64,000 bases of DNA, from NCBI RefSeq assembly GCF_030287445.1, contig NZ_JASVWB010000003.1, forward strand, positions 1-64,000. Direction: 5' to 3'. Each line of letters opens with the position of its first letter. Positions within the stretch are counted from its first letter, which is position 1. Both the position numbers and the translations under genes were made by a program. This DNA comes from Streptomyces sp. ALI-76-A. Its GTDB lineage: Bacteria > Actinomycetota > Actinomycetes > Streptomycetales > Streptomycetaceae. Positions 15,307 to 24,175 of this stretch are shown in pieces. The notes beneath the pieces are model-generated. The model ran no database searches, had not been told where the DNA came from, and was given only the letters and a program-made list of their open reading frames with translations.

Positions 15307-16152
15307 TCAGAGGCCGATGTCGGCCAGCCACTGGCTTGTGGTCCGGGGGGTGACGCCCAGCAGTTTCTGGGCGGAGGTCTCCGGTGCGATCGAGCGGCCG
15401 GGCATGGCACTCATCGCCTGGTAGGCCCCTGCGATATCAGCGGCCGGGCCGTCCCCGATCAGGGGGGCCATCGAGGTACGGAACTCCTCGGCGGTGATCT
15501 GGTCGAAGACCACGTCCCGTCCGAGCCTGGCGCCGAATGCTTCGGCCAGGTCCGGCCCGGTGATCGCCGGGTACTGGCCGACGGAGACCACGCCGGTGAC
15601 GTCCGTGCGGTCGAGCAGGGCGACGGCGGCGTCGGCGATGTCCAGGTGGGAGGCCCAGGAGACGGGGAAGTCGGCTCGGATCGGGTAGGGCAGTACGCCG
15701 CGCTCGCGGACCGAGCCGATGACGTGCGGCATGAGCAGGTTCTCGAGGTAGAGCTCGGGTGCGATGACCGCGTGGGATACACCGCTGTCGGCCAGGCCGG
15801 CGGCCAGGGTCGCGGCGGCACCGCCGATGGCGGGATCGATGGCGAAGCCGCTGGTGGAGAACACGACGCGGTCCGGCCTGGCCTCGCCGACAGCGGTGAG
15901 GATGTTGTGCGCGTAGGTCTGGCGGTCCTCCTCCGAGGCCACCGGCAGGTGGACGAAGATCCCCTCGGCACCTCGGTAGGCGTCGGTCAGGTCGGCGGCG
16001 GAGGAGTAGCCGGCGGCCACGACGTGCTGCGCGCCGGGCACGACGGCGTCGGGGTTGCGGGTCAGAGCGGTGACGGTCCTGCCTGCGGCGGCGAGAGCGG
16101 CGACGACGGGGGCACCCTGGGCGCCGGTGGCGCCGTGAATCACGTAGGTCAT
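15307..16152 (-). CDS. NmrA-like NAD(P)-binding protein
   Basis: The 281-residue protein starts at ATG 16152 with the Rossmann motif VIHGATGAQGAPVVAALAAAG (read in two parts) and continues with the SDR-a/NmrA pattern: ALTRNPDA, YRGAEGIFVHLP, VVFSTSGFAIDP, YLENLL and PVSWASHLDIADAAVALL. The canonical SDR Tyr-x3-Lys is replaced, as in atypical NmrA/HSCARG-type NADPH sensors and quinone reductases, so activity cannot be assumed. It is divergent from an HxlR regulator 64 bp away with a perfect inverted repeat between, the standard layout for an HxlR-controlled reductase. Length is normal and the frame intact. Confidence 0.85.
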   Translation of the reverse strand: MTYVIHGATGAQGAPVVAALAAAGRTVTALTRNPDAVVPGAQHVVAAGYSSAADLTDAYRGAEGIFVHLPVASEEDRQTYAHNILTAVGEARPDRVVFSTSGFAIDPAIGGAAATLAAGLADSGVSHAVIAPELYLENLLMPHVIGSVRERGVLPYPIRADFPVSWASHLDIADAAVALLDRTDVTGVVSVGQYPAITGPDLAEAFGARLGRDVVFDQITAEEFRTSMAPLIGDGPAADIAGAYQAMSAMPGRSIAPETSAQKLLGVTPRTTSQWLADIGL

Positions 16153-16157
16153 GACGT

Positions 16158-16200
16158 CATTAGTGCATGAGGTGCACCGGTTACATCAACTGCACTAATG
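16158..16200. promoter_or_regulatory. Operator-like inverted repeat between the NmrA-like and HxlR genes
   Basis: CATTAGTGCA (16158-16167) and TGCACTAATG (16191-16200) are exact complements. An inner GTGCA/TGCAC pair and GGTGCACC (16171-16178) make a nested set of half-sites. Position between divergent genes points to binding by the HxlR protein. Confidence 0.65.
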
Positions 16201-16216
16201 GGGTACGGTCAAAACT

Positions 16217-16552
16217 GTGACTGATCCCTGTCTTCCCGAGTGCGGTGTTGCCCGGTTCCTCACGCTGCTCAACGGGCCGTGGGCCACTCTGATCGTGCGC
16301 GAACTGCTGCATGGCCCCCACCGGTTCAACCAGCTGCGCGAGGCCCTGCCGGGCATCAGCCCGCATACCCTGACCAGCCGACTGCGCCAGTTCGAGCGGC
16401 ACGGCATCGTCACTCGCACGACGTATGCGGAGATCCCGCCGCGTGTCGAGTACGCGCTGACCCCTCTCGGTGAGGGGCTGCGCGAGGTCCTGGAGGCCAT
16501 GGGGGCGTGGGCCATGGCGGTGCCGGAGCCCGAGTCCGGCGTCACTGCCTGA
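16217..16552 (+). CDS. HxlR-family transcriptional regulator
   Basis: GTG 16217 opens a 111-residue protein with the HxlR layout: an N-terminal CGVARFLTLLNGPWATLIVR with the conserved early Cys, then ELLHGPHRFNQLREALPGIS, the recognition helix PHTLTSRLRQFERHGIVTR and the wing PPRVEYALTPLGEGLREVLE. HxlR proteins are winged-helix dimers that often sense aldehydes, quinones or disulfide stress through Cys residues. It is divergent from an NmrA-like reductase gene and likely regulates it through the intervening repeat. Full length and intact. Confidence 0.9.
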   Translation: MTDPCLPECGVARFLTLLNGPWATLIVRELLHGPHRFNQLREALPGISPHTLTSRLRQFERHGIVTRTTYAEIPPRVEYALTPLGEGLREVLEAMGAWAMAVPEPESGVTA

Positions 16553-16600
16553 GGTACGTCTGGCTCTGCCCCCGGCCCCCGGACACGGGCATGGCCATGG

Positions 16601-17482
16601 TCACGCCGAGGATGCGAGCCGCTGGCGCAGGGTGTCGTTGTCGTCGTGGTGGACGACCTCCTCGAAGCGCAGCCTCAGCCCGTGCTTGTCGAGCAGCTCC
16701 GGCACGATCGTGTCGAGGTGTTCGCGGTGCTCCTTGGTCCGTGCCTGGAGGTATGCCTCGCGGACGTCTTCGGGCTCGTCGGCGAGGACCTGGTCCATGC
16801 GTTCGCGGATGTACTGCTTGAGGTTGATGTGCTCCATGAACACCTCGCTGACTCCTGCCTCGACGAGCCGGCCGAAGAGGTCGTCGAGGAGTTCGGGCTG
16901 GGTGGCGAAGTGGGGCAGGAGCGGGCCGACGAAGGCGTAGGTGGGGATGCCCGCCTCGTTGAGTTCGGCGAGGGTGCGCAGGCGGCGGGAGGCGAGTGGG
17001 GCGCGGACCTCCAGCCAGCGGCTGACCTTGTCGTCGGTGGTGGTCACGGTCATGCCGACCTCGGCGCGGGGCAGGCTGGTGAGCAGGTCGATGTCGCGGG
17101 TGACCACAGGTGACTTGGTGAGGATGCGGACCAGGCCCGGATACTCGACCCTCTCCAGTTCGCGCAGGATGCCGCGGGTGAGCCGGTACTTCGTCTCGTG
17201 GCCCTGGTAGGGGTCGGTGACCGAGCTGAGCAGCATCGTGCCCCGGCGCTTGTCCTGCGGCATCTTCGCCAGTTCCTTGCGGGCGAGTTCGACCGCGTTC
17301 TTCTTCACGTACAGGTAGTCGCCCCACTCCTTGACCGACCGGCCGAACTGGCGCCCGGCGAAGCTGGCGAAGCAGTAGGCGCAGCCGATCACGCAGCCGG
17401 TGTAGGGGTTGATGACGTAGTCGTTCGAGGGGGTCTTCGACTTCTGGATCAGGGTCTTCGCCTCGATCTCGACCGGCTCCAT
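16601..17482 (-). CDS. Radical SAM protein (Rv2578c / SplB-like family)
   Basis: ATG 17482 has GGAAGGAAG upstream, giving 293 residues; longer upstream frames lack a ribosome site. The radical SAM motif is in NPYTGCVIGCAYCFA (CxxxCxxC, near residues 30-37), with VTDPYQGHETKYRLTRGIL, ILTKSPVVTRDIDLL and TTTDDKVSRWLEVRAPLASR as in Rv2578c-type proteins related to spore photoproduct lyase. It should bind a 4Fe-4S cluster and cleave SAM; the substrate is not known for the family. It points away from the VOC gene across a 280-bp region with inverted repeats. Intact by length and motifs. Confidence 0.88.
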   Translation of the reverse strand: MEPVEIEAKTLIQKSKTPSNDYVINPYTGCVIGCAYCFASFAGRQFGRSVKEWGDYLYVKKNAVELARKELAKMPQDKRRGTMLLSSVTDPYQGHETKYRLTRGILRELERVEYPGLVRILTKSPVVTRDIDLLTSLPRAEVGMTVTTTDDKVSRWLEVRAPLASRRLRTLAELNEAGIPTYAFVGPLLPHFATQPELLDDLFGRLVEAGVSEVFMEHINLKQYIRERMDQVLADEPEDVREAYLQARTKEHREHLDTIVPELLDKHGLRLRFEEVVHHDDNDTLRQRLASSA

Positions 17483-17615
17483 GACGTGCTTCCTTCCTGA
17501 GGCCCGGCCGTCCGTGTCCGACGTGCCGGGGTCCTGTGCTGTCCAAGGGCCGGTGGACCGCAGGCCGCCGAACCCATACACAGGAACAATAATCTGCGGA
17601 AGTTGATTCCATAGA

Positions 17616-17712
17616 ATGCAAATGGTTTGCTGGACCCCGGGGCCGGTCCGGAGCCCGCCATCCGCGCCGGACTCCCGCGAGCCCCGCGCGGAGAGATGGT
17701 CACCATCTGCAT
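17616..17712. promoter_or_regulatory. Palindromes in the radical SAM / VOC divergent promoter region
   Basis: GATGGTCACCATC (17695-17707) is palindromic around its centre. ATGCAAATGG (17616-17625) and CCATCTGCAT (17703-17712) are complementary with one mismatch, 77 bp apart. The repeat unit around ATGCAxATGG suggests a regulator acting on both divergent promoters. Confidence 0.4.
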
Positions 17713-17769
17713 TTAGCCCGCCCCAGAGAGTCACATCCGTCCCCTTGTGGGGCGTAAGGAGTGCGTGTC

Positions 17770-18150
17770 ATGACTGTTCCCGCCTTCAACTCGGTCGCCT
17801 GGTTCGAGTTCGGCACCGACCAGCCCGAGAAGGCCAAGGAGTTCTACGGCGAGCTCTTCGACTGGCAGTACGTCCTCAACACCAACACCCCGGGGGTCAC
17901 CTATCACTCGGTGATGACGCCGGGCGCCCAGCAGCCGACCGGCGGCGTATGGGAGTCGGAGGGCGACTTCCCCAACTACGCGATCTTCTATGTCTTCGTC
18001 CAGGACGTCGCCGCGACCGTCGAGCGCGCCGAGAAGCTGGGCGCCGAGGTGCTCATGGCGCCGGTCTCCGACTCCGCGGGTTTTACCTTCGCCCGGCTCA
18101 AGGACACGGCGGGCAACCACTTCGGCGTGTTCTCCGTACCCGCCCCGTAA
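17770..18150 (+). CDS. VOC (glyoxalase/bleomycin-resistance-like) family protein
   Basis: ATG 17770 is preceded by AAGGAG 8 nt upstream; 126 residues is normal for a two-module VOC protein. Motifs include FNSVAWFEFGTDQPEKAKEF, YGELFDWQY, FVQDVAATVERAEKLGAEVL and a C-terminal KDTAGNHFGVFSV. VOC proteins bind a divalent metal and act as isomerases, dioxygenases or drug-binding proteins; the exact role cannot be read from sequence. It leads a plus-strand run with a metallo-hydrolase, a SnoaL-like protein and a broken PPOX-like gene. Confidence 0.85.
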   Translation: MTVPAFNSVAWFEFGTDQPEKAKEFYGELFDWQYVLNTNTPGVTYHSVMTPGAQQPTGGVWESEGDFPNYAIFYVFVQDVAATVERAEKLGAEVLMAPVSDSAGFTFARLKDTAGNHFGVFSVPAP

Positions 18151-18232
18151 CCCTGCCCCTTCCGCCCTGCCTCCCGCCGGAGCGCGCCGCAGGGTCACGG
18201 GCCACCGTTCCCCCCGACCGAGAGGTTCCCCG

Positions 18233-19015
18233 ATGTCCGGCGCCAGCGCCACCAGCGAAAAGATCCCTGTCCGCGTCTACGGCGGCCCCACTGCCCTCGT
18301 CGAGTACGGCGGGCTCAGGTTCGTCACCGACCCGACCTTCGACCCGCCCGGCGAGTACCCGATGCCCCTCCCGGGCGACCACAAGCTGGTCAAGACCGCC
18401 CCCTCGCCGGTCACCGCCGCCGACCTCGGCCGCGTCGACGCCGTCCTGCTCTCCCACGACACGCACGAAGACAACCTCGACAACGCCGGGCGTGCCCTCC
18501 TGGCCGAGGTGCCGGTCGTCTTCACCACCGAGAGCGGCTCCGGCCGTCTGGGCGGCAGCGCCCGCGGTCTCGCCTTCTGGCAGACCGCCGAGCTCAAGCG
18601 GCCCGACGGCGGGACCGTGACCGTCACCGGCGTGCCCGCCCGGCACGGCCCCGTGGGCTGCGAGCCGATCTCCGGTGACGTCATCGGCTTCATGCTCACC
18701 TCCGACGACCTGCCCTCGGTCTACGTCAGCGGCGACAACGCCGCCCTGGAGCACGTCAAGGAGATCGCCGAGAGGTTCGCCCCGGTGGACACCGCGATCC
18801 TCTTCCTCGGCGGTGCCCGCATGCCCTTCGCCTTCGACGGCGCCCTGCTCACCCTCGACAGCGCCCTGGGCGCCGAGGCCGCCAAGACGCTCGGCGCCCG
18901 CCGCGTCGTCCCCGCGCACTACGACAGCTGGGCCCACTTCCAGGAAGGCCGCGCCGAGATCGAGGCCGCCTTCACCGAGGCCGGCCTGGCCGACCGCCTC
19001 GACTTCGCCCGATGA
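18233..19015 (+). CDS. MBL-fold metallo-hydrolase (UlaG-like)
   Basis: ATG 18233, with GAGAGG upstream, gives 260 residues. It has the UlaG/L-ascorbate-6-P-lactonase-like pattern: GGPTALVEYGGLRFVTDPTF, the metal motif LSHDTHEDNLD (an SHDxHxDNLD version of HxHxDH), VTGVPARHGP, YVSGDNAALE and RRVVPAHYDSWAHF. Metal ligands appear intact apart from the usual His-to-Asp substitutions in this subfamily. The substrate is unknown. Gaps to both neighbours are short (about 40-80 bp), so it is probably co-transcribed with the VOC and SnoaL-like genes. Confidence 0.85.
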   Translation: MSGASATSEKIPVRVYGGPTALVEYGGLRFVTDPTFDPPGEYPMPLPGDHKLVKTAPSPVTAADLGRVDAVLLSHDTHEDNLDNAGRALLAEVPVVFTTESGSGRLGGSARGLAFWQTAELKRPDGGTVTVTGVPARHGPVGCEPISGDVIGFMLTSDDLPSVYVSGDNAALEHVKEIAERFAPVDTAILFLGGARMPFAFDGALLTLDSALGAEAAKTLGARRVVPAHYDSWAHFQEGRAEIEAAFTEAGLADRLDFAR

Positions 19016-19052
19016 CCCCGACCGAACCCGCACGAGAACCATGGAGAGCGCG

Positions 19053-19448
19053 ATGACCACTGCGAACCTCGACCTGGCCCGCGCCTACTTCCAGGCCGTG
19101 CAGACCGGAGACATGGCCGCCCTCGGCGGCCTCCTCGACGAGGAGATCGTCTGGCACCAGCCCGGCGCCAACCAGTTCTCCGGCAACCACAAGGGCCAAG
19201 GCGCCGTCTTCCAGATGCTCGGCAGCATGATGGAGGCCAGCCAGGGCACCTTCGCCATCGACAAGATCCACTCGCTCATGGGAAACGGTGACCTGGTCGC
19301 CGCCACCATCCACTTCACCGGACGCCGCGGCGACACGTCCATGGTCATGGATGGCGTGGACCTCCTGCGGATCCAGAACGGCAAGATCACCGAGATGTGG
19401 CTCTTCTCCAGCGACCAGAACGCCGAAGACGCCTTCTGGGGCCGCTGA
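19053..19448 (+). CDS. SnoaL-like / NTF2-fold protein
   Basis: ATG 19053 (GGAGAG 4-5 nt upstream; an in-frame ATG at 19041 is the alternative) gives 131 residues. Signature elements are NLDLARAYFQAVQTGDMAAL, LLDEEIVWHQPG, an aromatic-lined pocket sequence and VDLLRIQNGKITEMWLFSSD, typical of SnoaL-like ketosteroid-isomerase-fold proteins. Members include isomerases, cyclases and non-enzymatic binding proteins. It belongs to the VOC/metallo-hydrolase run. Confidence 0.82.
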   Translation: MTTANLDLARAYFQAVQTGDMAALGGLLDEEIVWHQPGANQFSGNHKGQGAVFQMLGSMMEASQGTFAIDKIHSLMGNGDLVAATIHFTGRRGDTSMVMDGVDLLRIQNGKITEMWLFSSDQNAEDAFWGR

Positions 19449-19521
19449 CACCCACTGCGTGCCCCGAGGTCGGCCTGGCCTCGGGGCCGGCGAACGGCCC
19501 CACCAGAGTGAAAGGCACCGT

Positions 19522-19834
19522 ATGCGGAAGATGACCACGAGCAGTGGCGGGAGTTCGTCACGCACAGCACCCGCACCGGCAAGCTGTCGACCGTCAAAGC
19601 CGACGGCAGCCCGCACATCACACCGGTCTGGTTCCTTCTCGACGGTGACGACATCGTGCTCACCACCGAGAAGGACGGCGTCAAGGGCCGCAACCTCGCC
19701 CGCGACGGCCGCTTCGCCCTCTGCGTCGACGACGACCACCCCCATACGCGTTCGTCATCCTCCAAGGACGCGCCGAGACCTCCGAGAAGCCCGACGAGCT
19801 GCTGCACTGGGGCGGCCTCCTCGGCGCCCGCTAC
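19522..19834 (+). pseudogene. 5' part of a PPOX-class flavin/F420 oxidoreductase gene, split by an IS21 element
   Basis: Conserved PPOX sequence runs DDHEQWREFVTHSTRTGKLS, VKADGSPHITPVWFLLDGDD, VLTTEKDGVKGRNLARDGR and CVDDDHP. It then shifts frame at about 19745 to YAFVILQGRAETSEKPDELL and HWGGLLGARYMG. The start also seems to have lost a base (ATGCGGAAGATGAC near 19522). At ATGGG (19835) the gene is interrupted. The missing C-terminus, reading EDRTQEYAARNGG and onward, resumes in frame at 24740. Two indels plus a 4.9-kb insertion make it non-functional. It was the last gene of the VOC/metallo-hydrolase/SnoaL-like run. Confidence 0.8.
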
Positions 19835-19894
19835 ATGGGTGTCCGCGTACTCGTCCGAGTGCACCACCGAGTACGGAGTTATGTGCACCAGTGC

Positions 19895-20665
19895 TCAGGC
19901 CACGTCAGTGTCCCGCTCGATGGCCTGGAGGCGGTTCTTGAGCCGGTAGCTGTTGCCGTTGATCGGGACGACCTCGCAGTGGTGCAGGAGGCGGTCGAGG
20001 ATCGCGGTGGCCAGGACCTCGTCGCCGAAGACCTGGCCCCACTCGCCGAAGGTCTTGTTCGAGGTCAGGATGATCGAGCCCTTCTCGTAACGCTTCGAGA
20101 TGACCTGGAAGACCAGGTTCGCCTCGGCCCGTTCCAGGGGTTGGTAGCCCACTTCGTCGACCACGAGGACGGCGGGGCGGAGGTAGCTGGTGAGCTTGCT
20201 CATCAACCGCCCCTGATCCTCGGCGGCCTTGAGGTGACGGACCATGTCGTCGAGGCTGGTGAAGTAGATCGAGTAGCCCGCCCGACAAGCTGCGACGGCC
20301 AGCGCGACAGCGATGTGTGTCTTGCCGACCCCGGGCGGCCCGAGCAGGGCGACGTTGGCCTTGTCCTCGACGAAGGAAAGGGTGGCCAGGTCTTTGACCT
20401 TGCGCGGGTCGAGCTCGGGCTGGAAGGAGAAGTCGTAGTCCTCGAGCGTCTTGTGGTGTGGCAGCTTCGACAGCCGCAGGCCGTTGCGGAAGCGGCGGTC
20501 GTCACGGACCGCGAGTTCCTCTGCCAGAACCAGGTCGATCAGATCGAGATAGCCCATCTTGGCCTCGTCCGCCCGCTGGATGTACTGGTTCAGGGCTTCG
20601 GCCAGGTGCGGCAAGCCGAGCTTGACGGCCGTGGCGCGGATGCGATTGCTGGTCAGCTCGCTCAA
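19895..20665 (-). CDS. istB: IS21 helper ATPase IstB
   Basis: This 256-residue protein has the IstB/DnaC-like AAA+ core: Walker A LGPPGVGKTHIAVALAVAAC, Walker B VLVVDEVGY and sensor-1-like IILTSNKTFGEW, after an N-terminal helical domain (ATAVKLGLPHLAEALNQYI). It begins with a TTG overlapping the istA stop (TTGA), the usual translational coupling of IS21 elements. IstB assembles on target DNA and directs IstA transposition. The gene looks intact. Confidence 0.93.
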   Translation of the reverse strand: MSELTSNRIRATAVKLGLPHLAEALNQYIQRADEAKMGYLDLIDLVLAEELAVRDDRRFRNGLRLSKLPHHKTLEDYDFSFQPELDPRKVKDLATLSFVEDKANVALLGPPGVGKTHIAVALAVAACRAGYSIYFTSLDDMVRHLKAAEDQGRLMSKLTSYLRPAVLVVDEVGYQPLERAEANLVFQVISKRYEKGSIILTSNKTFGEWGQVFGDEVLATAILDRLLHHCEVVPINGNSYRLKNRLQAIERDTDVA

Positions 20666-21641
20666 CGGGCTTCCTTCGTCGGTGCGTTGGTGGTGAAGGG
20701 GCGGGTGCCGGTCAGCTCGTCATAAACCGACAGCGGACGGCGGCCGACCTCGACGCTTGCGGCGGCGGCCCGGTTCAGCAGAGCTTGCAGTGGCCCGTCT
20801 GGCGCCCCCAGAGTCTGGCCGCGGCGGGGCGCAGGCAGACCGTCCCCGGTGGTGACGCGGCGGCCGGCGCCGGTGGGCAGACCGTCCCAGTGGGTCTCAT
20901 CCACGATGCGGGCACCTCGGCCGACTGCCCTGGGATGGGCGGCCAACAACGTCTGACCGTTCGCGTCGGCGACGGTGGAATGCAGTGTGATCTGGGACTT
21001 CGTGGCCCGGATCTCGACCAGCTGGCGAGGGCGGACCTTGCGAGCGGGAACCGAGTAGAGGTTCGCGTCGAACGCAACCAGGCAGTCCTTGCCGACATGC
21101 CGCAGATGCCGCTGTGTGACCACATACGGAGTCGTCGCCAGCGGCCGGAGAGCCGTGTGATCGCGCACGGCCCGGTGTCCGATGATCTCGCCGTGGGTGC
21201 CATGGACCTTCGCTCGCCGCAGTGGCACCCAGGAGGCGAAGGCGGCGTTCATCTCCTCGATGGAGGAGAAGGCCCGCCCGGCGAGCACGTGGTCCCGGAC
21301 GATGCCGACCTGGCGCTCGACCCGGCCTTTGCCCTGGGGCCGGTAGGCGGCCAGCACGTCGATGTCGAAGTCGTAGTGCCCGGCGAAGGCGACCGCTTCC
21401 GGGTGCAGCGGAACTGCCTCGCCCGGGGCGACGTGCCGGCGCACGACTGTCTTGGTGCGGTCGTAGACGATGCTCATCGGCACTCCGCCGAAGTGCGCGA
21501 ACGCCTGCCGGTGGCAGTCGAAGAACGTCGCCAGGTCCTGGCTGGTGGTGAAACAGCAGAACGGATCGCGCGAGTACGACAACGTCATGTGGAACGAGTA
21601 GACCTTCGGGATGCCGACATGGGCGAGGATCTTTCCTTCGT
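20662..21641 (-). CDS. istA: IstA transposase, 3' exon (catalytic core and C-terminus)
   Basis: The segment reads from EGKILAHVGIPKVYSFHMTL through SIVYDRTKTVV (second catalytic Asp), YRPQGKGRVERQVGIVRD (catalytic Glu) and the Mu-C-like C-terminal part ending TNAPTKEAR. It joins the 5' exon at 24176 after removal of the intron: G (24176) plus AC (21641-21640) makes the Asp codon of the VDWGD motif. The joined frame is 1,419 nt (472 residues), the expected length of IstA, with no stop. Without splicing the 3' exon has no start of its own in frame with the N-terminus. Confidence 0.88.
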
Positions 21642-21682
21642 GTCGGGTAGGAGCGCCGCATTGCTGCGGCGCTCCCTCCTCA

Positions 21683-21717
21683 GAACCGGGCTAGCAGGTT
21701 TCCCCGCACCACGGCTC
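21683..21717 (-). ncRNA. Group II intron domain V
   Basis: On the minus strand the 35 nt begin GAGCCGTGGTGCGGGGAAAC and end GCCCGGTTC. This matches the conserved domain V shape: GAGCCG opposite CGGTTC, a GAAA-type loop and an AGC-like bulge. It is the catalytic core of the ribozyme and sits about 40 nt before the 3' splice site, as expected. Confidence 0.85.
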
Positions 21718-21735
21718 AAGCAAGCCCCGAGGGCG

Positions 21736-23508
21736 TCACGAGAGTGCAACTACTGCTGGTTTCCTGCGGTTTCGGGCCCGAAGGCCGCGATGGCAGGAGG
21801 CGTGCACAAGGCATGTTCGGTTCCCGTCCGACGTGTCGTGCCGTCCGTGCAGAGTGAGATAGTCGGCGGCTATCGCCCTCTTGACGACGTTCAACCACCA
21901 TCGCTCCCATTCCTGAGGCGACTGCGGTGGCTGATCGGCGGTGAGAAGGTGCTCCCCGCAGAGCGGACAACGACCGTCCTGTTTGGCGAGCAGGCGCAAG
22001 TTGTAGTTGTCCAGCGGGGGTTTGACCTTTCGTCGCCGCTTGACCCAGTAGTCCGTCAGCTCGGGATCGTCGGGTGACGCCCCGCCTGCGATCAACTGGT
22101 GCCGAACGATGTTCGTCCAGGAGAACTTGAGCAGAATCGGGATCTCGCCGCGGTCGTTGAGCACGTTGGCGCGATCTCCGAACACCCACCGGTCGTTCCT
22201 GAACTTGTTGAACCTGCCGAAGTAGCGTCGAACGATCCACTTCTTCGACTTGTTGGGATGCATGCGTCTGGCCCACCGGTAGGTGAGCCACCACACGTAG
22301 TGATCCAGCGCCGTAAAGATCCTGCTGGACACCACCCCCCGGTAGTAGGCAGCCCAGCCCCGCACGATCGGGTTGAGCTTGGCGATGACAGCCGTCGCGT
22401 TCAAGCCGCGCAGACAGCGCACCTCGTCCGCGAGCCTCTTCCGGATGCGCCTGACCGCCTCCGCACTCGGTTTGATCAGCAGCTTGCCGCGTCGATAGCG
22501 GCGGACGTTGAACCCGAGAAAGTTGAAGCCCTCTTCGAGGTGGACGATGCGCGTCTTGTCCTCGTTGAAGACCAGCCCCCGAGGCGCCAGCCACTCCGCA
22601 AGCTGTGCCTTGACCTGCTCGGCCTGCTGCCTGGAATGACAGCAGGCGACCATGTCGTCGGCGTATCTCACCAAGATCGGAGAGCCCGCCACCACATCCC
22701 CGGCGTGAGTGCCGGTCATGAGATAGCGGACCCCTGCGGCCTCCTCCAGCCCGTGGAGGGCCACGTTCATCAACAGCGGGCTGATCACGCCGCCTTGAGG
22801 AGAGCCCTCCTCGGTCGGCGTGAACTGCCCTTTGTCGACCACTCCGGCCTTCAGCCATCGCTCGATCAGATCTCTGGCCGGGAACGAACCGAGCGAGTCG
22901 AGTAGCCGAGCGTGGCCGATCTTGTCGAACGCAGCGGACAGATCAGCATCCAGGATCCACAACCGGCGGGCGCGTGGCCCGCTGAGCGTGGAGAACAGGG
23001 AGCCGATCGCGTCGGCGCAGCTTCGCCCGGGGCGGAACCCGTAGGAACGGGGCTCGAACCGGGCTTCCCACTCGGGCTCCAGTGCGCTGCGGACCCGTGC
23101 CTGATGACAGCGGTCCAAGATCACGGGAATGCCGAGCGGTCTCTGCTTTCCATTGGCCTTCGGAATGTACACACGGCGCACGGGCATGGGGTCCCAGGAC
23201 GAACGCGTGCGGTGCACCCGCACCGCGACCGCCGCCCTGGCCTCGGGGGACAAAGCTGTCTCCCCGTCGATCCCGGCCGTCCGGCGCCCAGCGTTGCGCT
23301 GAGTGACCTGCCGCACGCTGACCAGCGTGTTCGACCAGGACCTCAGCATCAGTTTCTGCAAGGATCGGACCTGGGCCCAGTCCTCTTCTCGTGTCGCCTT
23401 GAAGATCCTTCGCCGCAGCCTCACTACGTTCTCCTCGTGAGTCCGCCAGACAATGGCGTCCCAGTCGAGAACGTCCTCGGGTCCGTTCACCACGATGGTG
23501 TCCAACAT
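21736..23508 (-). CDS. ltrA: Group II intron reverse transcriptase-maturase with HNH endonuclease
   Basis: The 590-residue protein has RT blocks ([70 protein letters not shown]) with the catalytic Y282-ADD285. The maturase X domain ([38 protein letters not shown]) follows, then a C-terminal HNH domain with CPLCGEHLL and a later HASCHRG. All hallmark residues are present, so splicing and retrohoming competence is plausible. Length is normal for a full LtrA-type protein. It is expressed from inside the intron and therefore depends on istA or an internal promoter. Confidence 0.95.
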   Translation of the reverse strand: MLDTIVVNGPEDVLDWDAIVWRTHEENVVRLRRRIFKATREEDWAQVRSLQKLMLRSWSNTLVSVRQVTQRNAGRRTAGIDGETALSPEARAAVAVRVHRTRSSWDPMPVRRVYIPKANGKQRPLGIPVILDRCHQARVRSALEPEWEARFEPRSYGFRPGRSCADAIGSLFSTLSGPRARRLWILDADLSAAFDKIGHARLLDSLGSFPARDLIERWLKAGVVDKGQFTPTEEGSPQGGVISPLLMNVALHGLEEAAGVRYLMTGTHAGDVVAGSPILVRYADDMVACCHSRQQAEQVKAQLAEWLAPRGLVFNEDKTRIVHLEEGFNFLGFNVRRYRRGKLLIKPSAEAVRRIRKRLADEVRCLRGLNATAVIAKLNPIVRGWAAYYRGVVSSRIFTALDHYVWWLTYRWARRMHPNKSKKWIVRRYFGRFNKFRNDRWVFGDRANVLNDRGEIPILLKFSWTNIVRHQLIAGGASPDDPELTDYWVKRRRKVKPPLDNYNLRLLAKQDGRCPLCGEHLLTADQPPQSPQEWERWWLNVVKRAIAADYLTLHGRHDTSDGNRTCLVHASCHRGLRARNRRKPAVVALS

Positions 23509-24175
23509 GTCCCTCGGTTCGAGAGGCGCTCGGCCTCGGCGTTCAAAGGCTCACCAGCCCACGTCAGCGCCCTTTCGGGCCCGGTCGCCTGACCGGCATC
23601 CGGCCGGTTCCCCGTGACAGCCGCCTGGAGAGGCAGTCGTGGTGTCACGAGTCCCGTTGCCTTTCGGCAGCCGACATCCGCTTCTTGGGCATCCTGTCCC
23701 GCCGAGGGCTTCCGCCCCTCTTGCGATCGGCCTACCGAGCCAGATGGCCCGGACCCCGACGGGGTTTCCACGTTCCGCGCATACGAGACGCGACCGGGGA
23801 GGGCGCCCCCTAAACCCCGGGACCAGCGGTGTTCTTGCGACCGACGGGGCAGGCTTCGGTCGCCGCTCGCCGCCTCTTCCAGCGGCCAGGTCCTATCGCC
23901 CGGTGTTCTTTCCGTCTCTCCGGGCTTGTCGATGACGAGGCATCACAGGGGGTTCACTCGCGTTCGCCCGTCCGGCCTTCTCCTTGCCCGGTTGCTCCCC
24001 CTGACGGATCGGGGGCCCTTGGGCGTCTTCCCTGAGCTTCGCACCCTCAGCGGGCAGGACCCGCGAGCGCACGTCAGGGCGGAGATAGGTCTCGAACACT
24101 GACCAAGAACTACGCAACCGGCATGACCGGCCTCCAATCTGCGAGTTCACTCATATGCGCGACTTCGTGTCGCAC

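Larger units (their letters stand above)
21642..24175 (-). mobile_element. Group II intron (2,534 bp) with RT-maturase ORF inside istA
   Basis: The 5' end at 24175 reads GTGCGAC, matching the bacterial GUGYG consensus, and the 3' end at 21642 reads CTACCCGAC, matching the terminal AY rule. Near the 3' end a domain V-like hairpin (21683-21717) and a long domain VI-like stem (about 21650-21682) are in the right order. An intron-encoded RT-maturase-HNH protein lies within. Exact removal rebuilds an uninterrupted IstA frame. The rest of the intron (23509-24175) has no other gene and should fold as domains I-III. Exon-binding sequences were not worked out. Confidence 0.88.
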
